Source of the DNA: JAOAGA01 sp964540515
GTDB taxonomy: Bacteria > CALINM01
Reading direction: 5' to 3'
NCBI GenBank assembly: GCA_964540515.1
Contig: CAZIMS010000008.1
Coordinates: 67,790-131,789 of the forward strand
DNA: 64,000 nucleotides
Shown here: piece by piece, positions 7,372 to 15,170 of the stretch
How positions within the stretch are numbered: the first letter of the stretch is position 1
Layout: every line of letters begins with the position of its first letter
The notes under the pieces: model-generated
Databases searched by the model: none
Told to the model about the DNA's origin: nothing
What the model saw: the letters and a program-made list of their open reading frames with translations, nothing else
Position numbers and translations under genes: made by a program

Positions 7372-9087
7372 ATGAATAAGGAGCTTATGTCTTCAATAGT
7401 AATGGAGATGGAAAAATGGCAGTTGGTTATTATAAATGACAAATTTGAGATAATAAACGTCTCCCATGATGATAAAGCTAACTTTATACCTCACTGCGAC
7501 TTTATCTCTTGCTTCGACGATAGCTCTAAAAAGGTGCTTATGGATACCATATATGATTTAACTGAAAAAGATTTTAATACAGCCTATCTTACTACCAATA
7601 ATGGTCTAACCCTTGAGACTTTAATAGTAAAAGATGGTCAATATTTAAGATGTTTCTTTAAGAACTTGACAGATAGGATAGACGTTTGGAACAAGCTCTT
7701 TTTTTTATATCAAAATTTTATAAACAATCTGAACCCCATGTTTTATACAGACATTGATGGTAATATTTTAGATGCTAATAAATCATTTCTTGATTTTTAT
7801 GGCTATGATCTTGAGGAGGTATTAGGAAAAAATCCTAGGATTCTAAAATCATTTAGACAATCTCCTGATGTTTATAAGAAGATATGGACATCTATACTTG
7901 ATAAGAATATTGGTAGTTATTCAGGAGAGGTCATTAATAGAAGGAAAGATGGTAGGGAGGTAATTGTTTTTGCCTTTATAACAACGGTCTTTGATTTTAA
8001 GGGTAAGATAGCTGGTTTTGTTGCAACTCATATGAACTTATCGAGATTAAAATACTCAGAGATAAAGTCAGAAACAATAGAAGATGAACTCAAAAATCTA
8101 TACAAACAATTTTACAGTATACTTGGTGTTATCTCCCATGACTTAAAGGGACCTTTGGGCTCCATAATTAACTATCTTGAGTTAGCAAAAAATAAAGAGA
8201 ATAGCAAGGATTTTATTGATAGAGCCTTACAGATAGCCTTTAATATGAGTAACTTTATTAAAGAGACAATTTCTTTAGCAAGGGTTGAACAGAGTCTTGA
8301 TTTATTAAAAATTTCTCGGTGCCATATATATTATCTTCTATCCGATAGCATACGTTGTTTTGAGTCCGTTGCAATGAAAAAGAATGTACAGATAAAGTTT
8401 ATTACCTTAGGTGAGGATGAGCCAATAGGTTGTGATATTATAAAGGCTGAGGAAATAATAAATAATATTCTTGAAAACTCCATTAAACAAACTCCTGAAG
8501 GAGGTGTTGTTACGGTTGAATATCAAAACAATGATGATAATATTGTTATAAATTTTAAAGATGAGGGAAAAGGGATAAATGAGGAGGAATTAAATAAGAT
8601 TTTTGAGCCCTTTTATTCAGATTTCAAGACAAAGGACAGTTTTGGCCTTGGACTCTATATAACTTATAAATATGTAAAATTACACAAATGGAAGTTAGAG
8701 GTAAAAAGAAGGGGAGACAAAGATGGCACTATATTCTCTCTGATTATTGATAAAAATGCTAACAGAGTTCCTACGGCATTATCGGCTGTTATTTTCGATC
8801 CTTCTAATACTATTATCAATCCTCTTCAGGAAAAACTAAAGCCCTATAACATTAATGTTTACATTATTAAAAGCTTCTATGAGTTAAAAAGAATATACGG
8901 ACTTGAGAAGCCCGACTACCTTTTTATCTATGGAGATTATTTAGATTCTGAAACAGAAAGCTTTTTAAAAAATATCAAGAATGATAAACTTAAGATAATT
9001 TTTGTCAGTTCAGACAGAAAAGTGGACTTTGCAGATATAATAATCAGAGAAGAGAACATAGGAGATTTTTCTTTATTTAATTTATGA
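7372..9087 (+). CDS. PAS sensor histidine kinase with degenerate receiver-like tail
   Basis: A 571-aa soluble hybrid-like kinase. The start is placed at ATG 7372, six bases after GAGG; an upstream GTG at 7360 is possible. An N-terminal PAS-like segment (1-95) is followed by a clear PAS domain (about 115-225, DIDGNILDANKSFLDFYGY), then DHp with H256 (SHDLKGPLGS), the N-box ENSIKQTPEGG, G1 DEGKGI and G2 GLGLYI. The last ~115 residues look like a receiver fold that has lost the usual acidic pair and conserved Lys (AVIFDP, FIYGDY, IIFVSSD). No membrane segments, so the signal is cytoplasmic. It overlaps the next regulator by 4 bp. Confidence 0.88.
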   Translation: MNKELMSSIVMEMEKWQLVIINDKFEIINVSHDDKANFIPHCDFISCFDDSSKKVLMDTIYDLTEKDFNTAYLTTNNGLTLETLIVKDGQYLRCFFKNLTDRIDVWNKLFFLYQNFINNLNPMFYTDIDGNILDANKSFLDFYGYDLEEVLGKNPRILKSFRQSPDVYKKIWTSILDKNIGSYSGEVINRRKDGREVIVFAFITTVFDFKGKIAGFVATHMNLSRLKYSEIKSETIEDELKNLYKQFYSILGVISHDLKGPLGSIINYLELAKNKENSKDFIDRALQIAFNMSNFIKETISLARVEQSLDLLKISRCHIYYLLSDSIRCFESVAMKKNVQIKFITLGEDEPIGCDIIKAEEIINNILENSIKQTPEGGVVTVEYQNNDDNIVINFKDEGKGINEEELNKIFEPFYSDFKTKDSFGLGLYITYKYVKLHKWKLEVKRRGDKDGTIFSLIIDKNANRVPTALSAVIFDPSNTIINPLQEKLKPYNINVYIIKSFYELKRIYGLEKPDYLFIYGDYLDSETESFLKNIKNDKLKIIFVSSDRKVDFADIIIREENIGDFSLFNL

Positions 9088-10001
9088 ACGGACAGTTGAA
9101 AAAAATTTATATTATTGATGATGATTTGTCAGTGGTGGAGGTACTTTATGATTACCTTAAGCTCTCTGATTTTGAAGTAGGCTATAGTTTAAGCCCAATG
9201 GAGGCTTTAAAAGATTTATCAAATTTCAAACCTAATGTAATATTGCTTGATCTAAATATGCCAGAGATGAATGGTTTTGAGGTATTAAAAAGAATAAGGA
9301 CAAATGAGGCTTTTAAAGATACAGCAGTAATATTGTTAACATCTCATGATCATATAAACTATAAAATAAAGGGTTTGGAAGAAGGTGCCGATGATTATAT
9401 TACAAAACCCTTTCAGAAGGCAGAAGTTTTGGCAAGAGTTAGGGCTGTTCTAAGACGGTCAGAAAGGACATCGGCGAAAGAAGACATTAAAGAGAGCGAT
9501 ATATTAAGGGGTGACTTATCTAAATTTACTTTTGTTGATCTTTTGCAATTTTTTGATATTAATAGAAAAAGTGGCAACATTAAGTTAATAGATTTAGATA
9601 GCGAGATTGAGATCTCCTCAGGTTATATAAATAAGGTGAGATTTAAAAGTTTTTATGGTATAGAAGCATTAAAAAGGCTTATGATACATTCTTATGGCAA
9701 GTTTGAGGTTGATTTTAATACAGTCTTTAGCGAAGATAAGACTTTAAAGATTTCTGATCTATTGCTTGACATTCTCTCCTATGTTGATGAGTTGAAAAGG
9801 GATTTACAGCCAGAATTTAATGAAAAGACAGTAATAACAATAATTGATAAAACAGTTCTTACAAATTTTCATATAGAAAAAGAAGAGATAAATGTTTTAG
9901 AATTGCTATCTTTTTATCCCCATGATTTAAAAGAAGGGGTTTGGATTTTGAAAAGTTTATTACAAAATAATAGAATAAAAATAAAGGATGAGATAAGGTG
10001 A
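9084..10001 (+). CDS. Response regulator, REC-PATAN (DUF4388) architecture
   Basis: A 305-aa regulator. The receiver (1-125) is intact: IDDD, phospho-acceptor in LLDLNMPEMNG, LLTSH and KPF. A PATAN/DUF4388 domain follows (about 142-230, GDLSKFTFVDLLQFFDINRK), then a ~70-aa helical tail. There is no DNA-binding or output enzyme domain; PATAN domains mediate protein contacts in motility and biofilm signalling in other bacteria. It overlaps both neighbours by 4 bp and is the natural target of the kinase before it. Confidence 0.87.
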   Translation: MNGQLKKIYIIDDDLSVVEVLYDYLKLSDFEVGYSLSPMEALKDLSNFKPNVILLDLNMPEMNGFEVLKRIRTNEAFKDTAVILLTSHDHINYKIKGLEEGADDYITKPFQKAEVLARVRAVLRRSERTSAKEDIKESDILRGDLSKFTFVDLLQFFDINRKSGNIKLIDLDSEIEISSGYINKVRFKSFYGIEALKRLMIHSYGKFEVDFNTVFSEDKTLKISDLLLDILSYVDELKRDLQPEFNEKTVITIIDKTVLTNFHIEKEEINVLELLSFYPHDLKEGVWILKSLLQNNRIKIKDEIR

Positions 10002-10789
10002 AGACAATATTAGTTACAAGCTCAAAAGGTGGCGTAGGTAAAACAACAACAGTATTAAACTTGGGTTACTGCTTAAGCGTTCTTGGTAAGAGGGTATTAG
10101 TCTTTGATGGAGATCCACAGGGTGGGATATCAATGTCAGTAAACCTAAGAGATAAGACACTGAAAGGGTTGATAAATGTTATCAAAAAGGAAGCTAAACT
10201 TAATGAAGTAATCTTATATGCTAAAAATAAAAATTTTGGCGTTCTTGGTATTGGCAACTTAGAAAGTGAAGACTTTGACCTTTTTGAAGACCCAAAAAAT
10301 CTTGATTTGATAAAACTTGTGATAAACAAACTTAAAGAGTTTTTCGATTGTATATTAATTGATTCATCATACTCTATGAACTCTCTCCTATATACCTATA
10401 TGAGTGTTTCAGACTCAGTTATAATACCAACTACTTTAAGGATCTTGTCTTTAAAGTCTTTTCCATTGGTTTTTAAAGCTATTGACAGGGTAAGGGCTCA
10501 ACAAAACAAGGACCTCAACTTAGATGGGATATTGATAACAATGTATAGAGGTTCGGAGCAGGAAAAAAACATGCTTGAAGAACTAAAAAAGATAATACCA
10601 GAAGAATTAATATTTAAAAAAATAATACCTTACTCTGAGGATTTTGAGGCTTCTAATGTAAAAGGTGTTCCACAATTCTTGCTTAATAAAAATTTTGATG
10701 CAAAACGAGATTACTTCGAGTTAGCCTTAGAACTTCTCGAAAGGGAAAAAGAAGAAGAGGTAGATAAAGACTATGTTGAACTATTTTGA
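9998..10789 (+). CDS. ParA/MinD-family ATPase
   Basis: A 263-aa deviant-Walker P-loop ATPase starting at GTG in the previous stop. Motifs: KGGVGKTT at residues 10-17, LVFDGDPQGG, and the Walker B-like FDCILIDSS. There is no partner parB and no MinE, and the gene is embedded in a signalling operon, so a role in positioning a signalling complex (as for ParC, MipZ or PomZ-type proteins) is more likely than plasmid or chromosome partition. The acidic C-terminal tail overlaps the next gene by 17 bp. Confidence 0.85.
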   Translation: MKTILVTSSKGGVGKTTTVLNLGYCLSVLGKRVLVFDGDPQGGISMSVNLRDKTLKGLINVIKKEAKLNEVILYAKNKNFGVLGIGNLESEDFDLFEDPKNLDLIKLVINKLKEFFDCILIDSSYSMNSLLYTYMSVSDSVIIPTTLRILSLKSFPLVFKAIDRVRAQQNKDLNLDGILITMYRGSEQEKNMLEELKKIIPEELIFKKIIPYSEDFEASNVKGVPQFLLNKNFDAKRDYFELALELLEREKEEEVDKDYVELF

Positions 10790-11315
10790 GATTAACGAAG
10801 CAAGAAAGTATTTTGAAAAATTTGTTAAGGTAGAGAAGCCGACTACTGTTAAGCCAGAGGTCGTTGAGAAAAAAGAGATTGTAAAACCTTATTATCCAGA
10901 ACCTATTGAGACTCCAAAAGAACAAAGCTCTATTGACTTAACAGGATTAACCTATAAGGAAGATAGACTAACGGAGATCTTAAAAAAGACCTGTATGAGG
11001 GCAGGTTTTAAGCTTGGGCTGATTACTGATTATGCAGGTCTTCCCCTTGCCTATTACAATGTTCCCAACCCAGACTTATTAAGCGCTGTCTCTTCAATTA
11101 TCATTGAGATGAGAGATAAGTTTAACAGATTTTTTTCAAATTATTCTCTTGATTACATAACCTTTGAGATTGATAGTTTTGATAAGTTAGTTGTAAAGCA
11201 GGTTGAAGTAAAGAATAGCAAATATGTGTTAATCTATATTATGCCCCAGACTATTGATGAGAAAGAGGAAGTAATAATATCAACCAAGATGCTGGAGAAA
11301 GAGATTGAAAGCTGA
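10773..11315 (+). CDS. Roadblock/LC7-like protein with disordered N-terminus
   Basis: A 180-aa protein. Residues 20-55 are Pro/Glu/Lys-rich and probably disordered. From about 65 the order of helix, strand GLITDYAGLPLAYY, helix LLSAVSSIIIEMRDKF, then strands DYITFEIDSFDKLVVKQVEV and KYVLIYIMP follows the Roadblock/LC7 fold. Similarity is weak, so the call rests on this pattern and on the first gene of the operon being a clear Roadblock protein. It overlaps the ParA-like gene by 17 bp and the next regulator by 11 bp; the disordered tail could recruit the ATPase. Confidence 0.6.
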   Translation: MLNYFEINEARKYFEKFVKVEKPTTVKPEVVEKKEIVKPYYPEPIETPKEQSSIDLTGLTYKEDRLTEILKKTCMRAGFKLGLITDYAGLPLAYYNVPNPDLLSAVSSIIIEMRDKFNRFFSNYSLDYITFEIDSFDKLVVKQVEVKNSKYVLIYIMPQTIDEKEEVIISTKMLEKEIES

Positions 11316-12372
11316 CGCATTGATATATTGTATTGATGACTCTAAGGATGATCTCTTTTTAATAGAGGCATTTTTAAAAGATAAGTATCATTTAAAGTGC
11401 TTTATAGATGCAAAATCAGCCCTTATTGAGCTGGATAACGAAGAACCAGATATCATTTTATGTGATGTTATGATGCCTGAGATAGATGGTTTTGAGTTCG
11501 CTAAAAATTATAGGGAACTATATAGTTATAGAGACACAGCGATTGTCTTTCTCTCCTCTGTGGATGATCCAGAAAAGATAAGTCAGTTACTTAATGACGG
11601 TGCCCATGACTACCTTTCAAAGCCTATCTCAGAGAAGGTTTTGTTAGCAAAGATTGAGAAGACCCTAAAATTTGTGCAAGAGAAAAGGAATCAAAAAACT
11701 ATAATTGATTTAGTTAATGCTGACAGAGAAAAAATAATTAAATTAGTATCCAGTGAGTTTTATAACACAAAAATTACTTTTATTGACAAAAACATATATG
11801 AAAGCTATGAGATTATTGAAGGTAAGATGGATGAGGAGATAAAAAAAAAGATTTCGAACTACCATGGTAAGGTCATATTATCTCAAACACCGATAGAGAG
11901 AGAGAAATTTTATAAAAAAATAGTTCAACCTTCCATAAAAGGGAAGGGGCTTATCTCTAAAATAAGTCTCAAGGATAAAGTAATTACAATTCAGACTGAG
12001 GTGGCTAACTATCCCTACTTACATATCCAGTCTATAGCGGATTTAGGTGGTAAGATCATAGATAAACTGACTATGAAGATAGAAGAGGATATAGATGAGA
12101 CAACAATATCAAGAAATATTCAGGAACTCCATAATAGCTTAGAGAATAAGATAAAAGAAAAGATTAGCTCCAAACTTTCAGAGCCTAAAAAAGATGTCAA
12201 AGATTTTAATGTACTCCTTGAAGAAGGCTTTGAACTTTATAGATCTGGTAAGTTGAAAGAGGCTTTAGATATATGGTTTGAGGCAAAAAAGATAAAGCCT
12301 GATGACAAAATTCTTGAAGTAAATATAGATATACTTCAAAAAAAGATTTTAAAAATGCAAAACCAAATTTAA
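11305..12372 (+). CDS. Response regulator with receiver, unknown middle domain and TPR tail
   Basis: A 355-aa protein starting at TTG 11305, eight bases after GGAG. The receiver (1-125) has DDSKDD, phospho-acceptor in ILCDVMMPEIDG, FLSS and KPI. Residues ~135-270 form a domain I do not recognise. The C-terminus (about 305-350, LLEEGFELYRSGKLKEALDIWFEAKKIKPDD) is a TPR. It has no enzymatic or DNA-binding output, so it should signal by protein contact. It is the second diffusible receiver in the operon, for one obvious kinase. Confidence 0.82.
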   Translation: MKADALIYCIDDSKDDLFLIEAFLKDKYHLKCFIDAKSALIELDNEEPDIILCDVMMPEIDGFEFAKNYRELYSYRDTAIVFLSSVDDPEKISQLLNDGAHDYLSKPISEKVLLAKIEKTLKFVQEKRNQKTIIDLVNADREKIIKLVSSEFYNTKITFIDKNIYESYEIIEGKMDEEIKKKISNYHGKVILSQTPIEREKFYKKIVQPSIKGKGLISKISLKDKVITIQTEVANYPYLHIQSIADLGGKIIDKLTMKIEEDIDETTISRNIQELHNSLENKIKEKISSKLSEPKKDVKDFNVLLEEGFELYRSGKLKEALDIWFEAKKIKPDDKILEVNIDILQKKILKMQNQI

Positions 12373-12389
12373 TTATTAAGGAGGTATCT

Positions 12390-12803
12390 ATGGCATTAAG
12401 TTGGAGTGATGATTTATCGGTACATGTGGAAAAAATTGATGAACAGCATAAGGAGTTGATAGGTAAGATAAATAATTTATTAAATGCCTGCAAAGAAGGC
12501 AAGGGTTCACAATATATTAACGATATAGTAAGCTTCCTTGAAAAATATGTGGTTTTTCATTTCTCTACGGAAGAGGAGTATATGCAGGCTTATAATTATC
12601 CTAACATTGAAGAACATAGAAGGGAACACAAATATTTTCTTGAGAACTTTAATAAAATCAAAGAAGAGCATCTGGCAAAGGGGGAAATACTTTTAGCCAC
12701 CTTGAGATTAAACGATTTACTAATAAAATGGTTGATAAATCATATTAAAAAGACTGACAGGGCTATAGGCGATTTTCTTAAAAATAAAGAAGTTTCCCTA
12801 TAA
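12390..12803 (+). CDS. Bacteriohemerythrin
   Basis: A 137-aa single-domain hemerythrin, which binds O2 (and NO) reversibly at a non-heme diiron site. All ligand motifs are present: DEQH near residue 20, HFSTEEEYM, HRREH and HIKKTD. Length and the WSDDLSVHVEKIDEQHKEL start match the family. It has a good ribosome-binding site (AAGGAGG) and lies 17 bp behind the REC-TPR gene, closing the nine-gene run that also contains the diiron ODP-like protein. It could deliver O2, buffer it or act as a second sensor. Confidence 0.92.
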   Translation: MALSWSDDLSVHVEKIDEQHKELIGKINNLLNACKEGKGSQYINDIVSFLEKYVVFHFSTEEEYMQAYNYPNIEEHRREHKYFLENFNKIKEEHLAKGEILLATLRLNDLLIKWLINHIKKTDRAIGDFLKNKEVSL

Positions 12804-12843
12804 AGCAACTCAATCATTTTTGTTCAACAGTTTTACTTGAAGA

Positions 12844-14391
12844 ATGAGAAAAGGGTTAAGATTTTATATTACTGCCTTTTTGCTTTTAATTTTTATCACA
12901 TCCTATCTTATCGCCTATTTTTTCATAACTTTGAGATATGAGCAGATAATTTTAAATGAACTCAAGCAAACAGCCCAGATACTTGCACAACAAATACTTT
13001 TGACGAGAAAATGGGTAGCCCTACACGGAGCAGTACTGGTAGAAAAGAAAAAAGATGTAGAACCTAACCCCTTCTTAGAAGAACCCTATGTTATTGATAA
13101 AAAAGGTAGAATTTTTGTAAAAATGAATCCAGCCTTTGTTACGAGAGAGATATCAAAATTGGCGGAGAGAGAGAAAGGATTTTACTTCCGAGTAGTTAGT
13201 TTGAAGGCGGTTAATGAAAAAAATCTACCCGATGATTTTGAAAGAAAGGTATTATTAGATTTTGAAGGTAAAAAGTTACTAGAAAAATCTGAGATTATTG
13301 GAAAGACATATAGATATATAATACCATTATACACAGAGGATTCCTGCCTTAAATGCCATCAAAATTATAATATAGGAGAGGTAAGGGGCGCCTTAAGTTT
13401 ATTTCTTCCTTCCGATGGTCTTTTTTTAAAGCTCAAAAATACAAAATTTCTTTTCTTCGTAATATTAACAATATTCCACATAGTAATTTTTATAGGTTTC
13501 TTTATTTTTTTTGAGAGATTTGTTATCAAACCTGTAAAATACCTTGCCAATTATGCAGAGGGCAACGAAAAGGAGTATTTAAAAGATTTAACTGTTTTAG
13601 AGCTTTCAGTGCTTTTGAAAAATATTAGAGAGTCAAAGATAAAGGATAAAAAGATAAAAGAGATGTTAGAAAAGGAGGTAGAGAAGGCGACAAGAGAGCT
13701 TAAGATGATAAATGAGAAAAAGACAGATTTTTTGATTCAGATTGGTCACAAACTTAAAACCCCACTAACTGTGATTTCTGCAAGTATAGATTATCTAATT
13801 ATGAAAGGTGCTTGCCAAGATGAAAAATACCTAAATACATTAAAAAAGAATGTATCTTCTCTAAATAGGGCGGTAAATCAGATTTTAAAGACAGCCCAGC
13901 TTGATATGGGGATTATAGATGAGCCCTTTGAGCGTATAAGCTTAAAAAATCTATTAGAGGAAATTATTTATTCCTTTGTAAATAGTGAGATAAAATTACA
14001 TTGTAAGGAAGATTTGATAATTAATGGTTCTCGGGAAAAACTCTCCTATCTCTTTGAGAATTTGATTCATAATGCTATAAAATTTAATAAAGAAGGTTTA
14101 AAAGTTGAGGTTTATGTATATAGAGAGAGCACTTATGCCATAATTAAAGTTAGTGATAATGGTATTGGGATAAAAGAAGAAGATAAGACAAGGGTTTTTG
14201 ATAAATTTTTTCATAAAGATAGGGAAGGTAGAGAAAAGGGCACAGGTTTGGGGCTTTATATAGCAAAGAATGTTACCACATTGCATAAAGGAGAAATCTG
14301 GTTTGAAAGCGAAGAAAATGTTGGGACAAGCTTTTTTGTTAAATTGCCTATGATTTTGGAGGGATATGAAAAGTACCATTCTAATAATTGA
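12844..14391 (+). CDS. Membrane sensor histidine kinase with periplasmic heme-c domain (Tll0287/DUF3365 type)
   Basis: A 515-aa kinase. TM1 (about 7-28) and TM2 (about 203-226) enclose a periplasmic domain of the Tll0287-like family carrying one heme c site, C168-x-x-C171-H172 (CLKCH) in the usual SLKCH position. Then a coiled linker, DHp with IGHKLKTPLTV, N-box ENLIHNAIKFNKEG, G1 DNGIGI and G2 GTGLGLYI. The heme makes it a redox, NO or O2 sensor of the periplasm. It overlaps its regulator gene by 26 bp and stands two genes before the nitrite reductase, its probable target. Confidence 0.9.
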   Translation: MRKGLRFYITAFLLLIFITSYLIAYFFITLRYEQIILNELKQTAQILAQQILLTRKWVALHGAVLVEKKKDVEPNPFLEEPYVIDKKGRIFVKMNPAFVTREISKLAEREKGFYFRVVSLKAVNEKNLPDDFERKVLLDFEGKKLLEKSEIIGKTYRYIIPLYTEDSCLKCHQNYNIGEVRGALSLFLPSDGLFLKLKNTKFLFFVILTIFHIVIFIGFFIFFERFVIKPVKYLANYAEGNEKEYLKDLTVLELSVLLKNIRESKIKDKKIKEMLEKEVEKATRELKMINEKKTDFLIQIGHKLKTPLTVISASIDYLIMKGACQDEKYLNTLKKNVSSLNRAVNQILKTAQLDMGIIDEPFERISLKNLLEEIIYSFVNSEIKLHCKEDLIINGSREKLSYLFENLIHNAIKFNKEGLKVEVYVYRESTYAIIKVSDNGIGIKEEDKTRVFDKFFHKDREGREKGTGLGLYIAKNVTTLHKGEIWFESEENVGTSFFVKLPMILEGYEKYHSNN

Positions 14392-15049
14392 TGATGAAGA
14401 AGACATAAGAGATGTATTATCAGCAGTTTTAAAGATACAAGGTTTTTATGTATTGACAGCCCCTACTGGCTTAAAGGGTATCGATTTATTTAGACAGAAC
14501 AGTGATGCAATATCGATGGTGCTTCTTGATGTAATGCTTCCAGATATTGATGGTTTTCAGATAATTCAAGTTATAAGAAAGGAAAGTAAAATTCCCATAA
14601 TAATGTTAACCGCAAAAGATAGAAGCTCAGATAAAATTTTGGGACTTGAGTTAGGAGCCGACGATTATGTAGTAAAACCCTTTGATAGTGCTGAGCTTTT
14701 GGCAAGAATAAAGGCAGTTTTAAGAAGGACAAAAGAGGCTGAGAAAAAGATAGGTAACCTTAATGATATTACTATTATTGAAGAAAAAAGAGAGATAATT
14801 TTTAAGGGTAAGGAGGTTTTCTTCACCTATAGGGAGTTTGAGCTTATAAAATATTTTTTAAGCAGAGTCAACGAGGTTGTTACAAGAAAGGAGATAAAAG
14901 AAGCCCTTTGGAAAAATAAAGAGCTTTATCAATGGAGTAGAACAATAGATGTACACATAAGCCGTATAAGAGAGAAAATAGAAGATAATCCTGAGGAACC
15001 AAAATTTTTAATAACAATACCTGAAAAAGGATATAAACTTAAATTGTAA
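14366..15049 (+). CDS. OmpR/PhoB-family response regulator
   Basis: A 227-aa regulator: receiver (IDDEED, acceptor in LLDVMLPDIDG, MLTAK, VKPFD) and a C-terminal winged helix (FTYREFELIKYFLSR ... SRTIDVHISRIREKI). The start ATG 14366 lies inside the kinase gene after GGAGGG. Partner of the heme-c kinase. Three 10-bp-phased direct repeats 28-57 bp downstream of its stop, ahead of the nitrite reductase promoter, are candidate binding sites. Confidence 0.93.
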   Translation: MKSTILIIDDEEDIRDVLSAVLKIQGFYVLTAPTGLKGIDLFRQNSDAISMVLLDVMLPDIDGFQIIQVIRKESKIPIIMLTAKDRSSDKILGLELGADDYVVKPFDSAELLARIKAVLRRTKEAEKKIGNLNDITIIEEKREIIFKGKEVFFTYREFELIKYFLSRVNEVVTRKEIKEALWKNKELYQWSRTIDVHISRIREKIEDNPEEPKFLITIPEKGYKLKL

Positions 15050-15076
15050 TTATTACTCAAAGTCACAAATTTAATC

Positions 15077-15106
15077 TTTTACCAATTTTTACAAGCTTTA
15101 ACAGTA
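15077..15106 (+). promoter_or_regulatory. Three phased direct repeats, candidate OmpR-type operator
   Basis: TTTTACCAAT, TTTTACAAGC and TTTAACAGTA follow each other at exact 10-bp intervals (15077, 15087, 15097) just before the putative -35 element at 15114. OmpR-family proteins bind such tandem half-sites. Confidence 0.45.
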
Positions 15107-15113
15107 ATTAACC

Positions 15114-15142
15114 TTGCGAATTCCTTAAAATCTGTTAATAAT
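15114..15142 (+). promoter_or_regulatory. Putative promoter of the octaheme nitrite reductase
   Basis: TTGCGA (15114-15119), a 17-bp spacer and AATAAT (15137-15142). The weak -35 is what one expects of an activator-dependent promoter. AAAGGAGGG precedes the ATG. Confidence 0.45.
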
Positions 15143-15170
15143 TTAATTAAGAAAAAAAAGGAGGGTTAGC

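Noticed and set aside
9998..10789. ParA-like gene as a plasmid partition locus
   Set aside because: No parB, no replication gene and full integration in a signalling operon.
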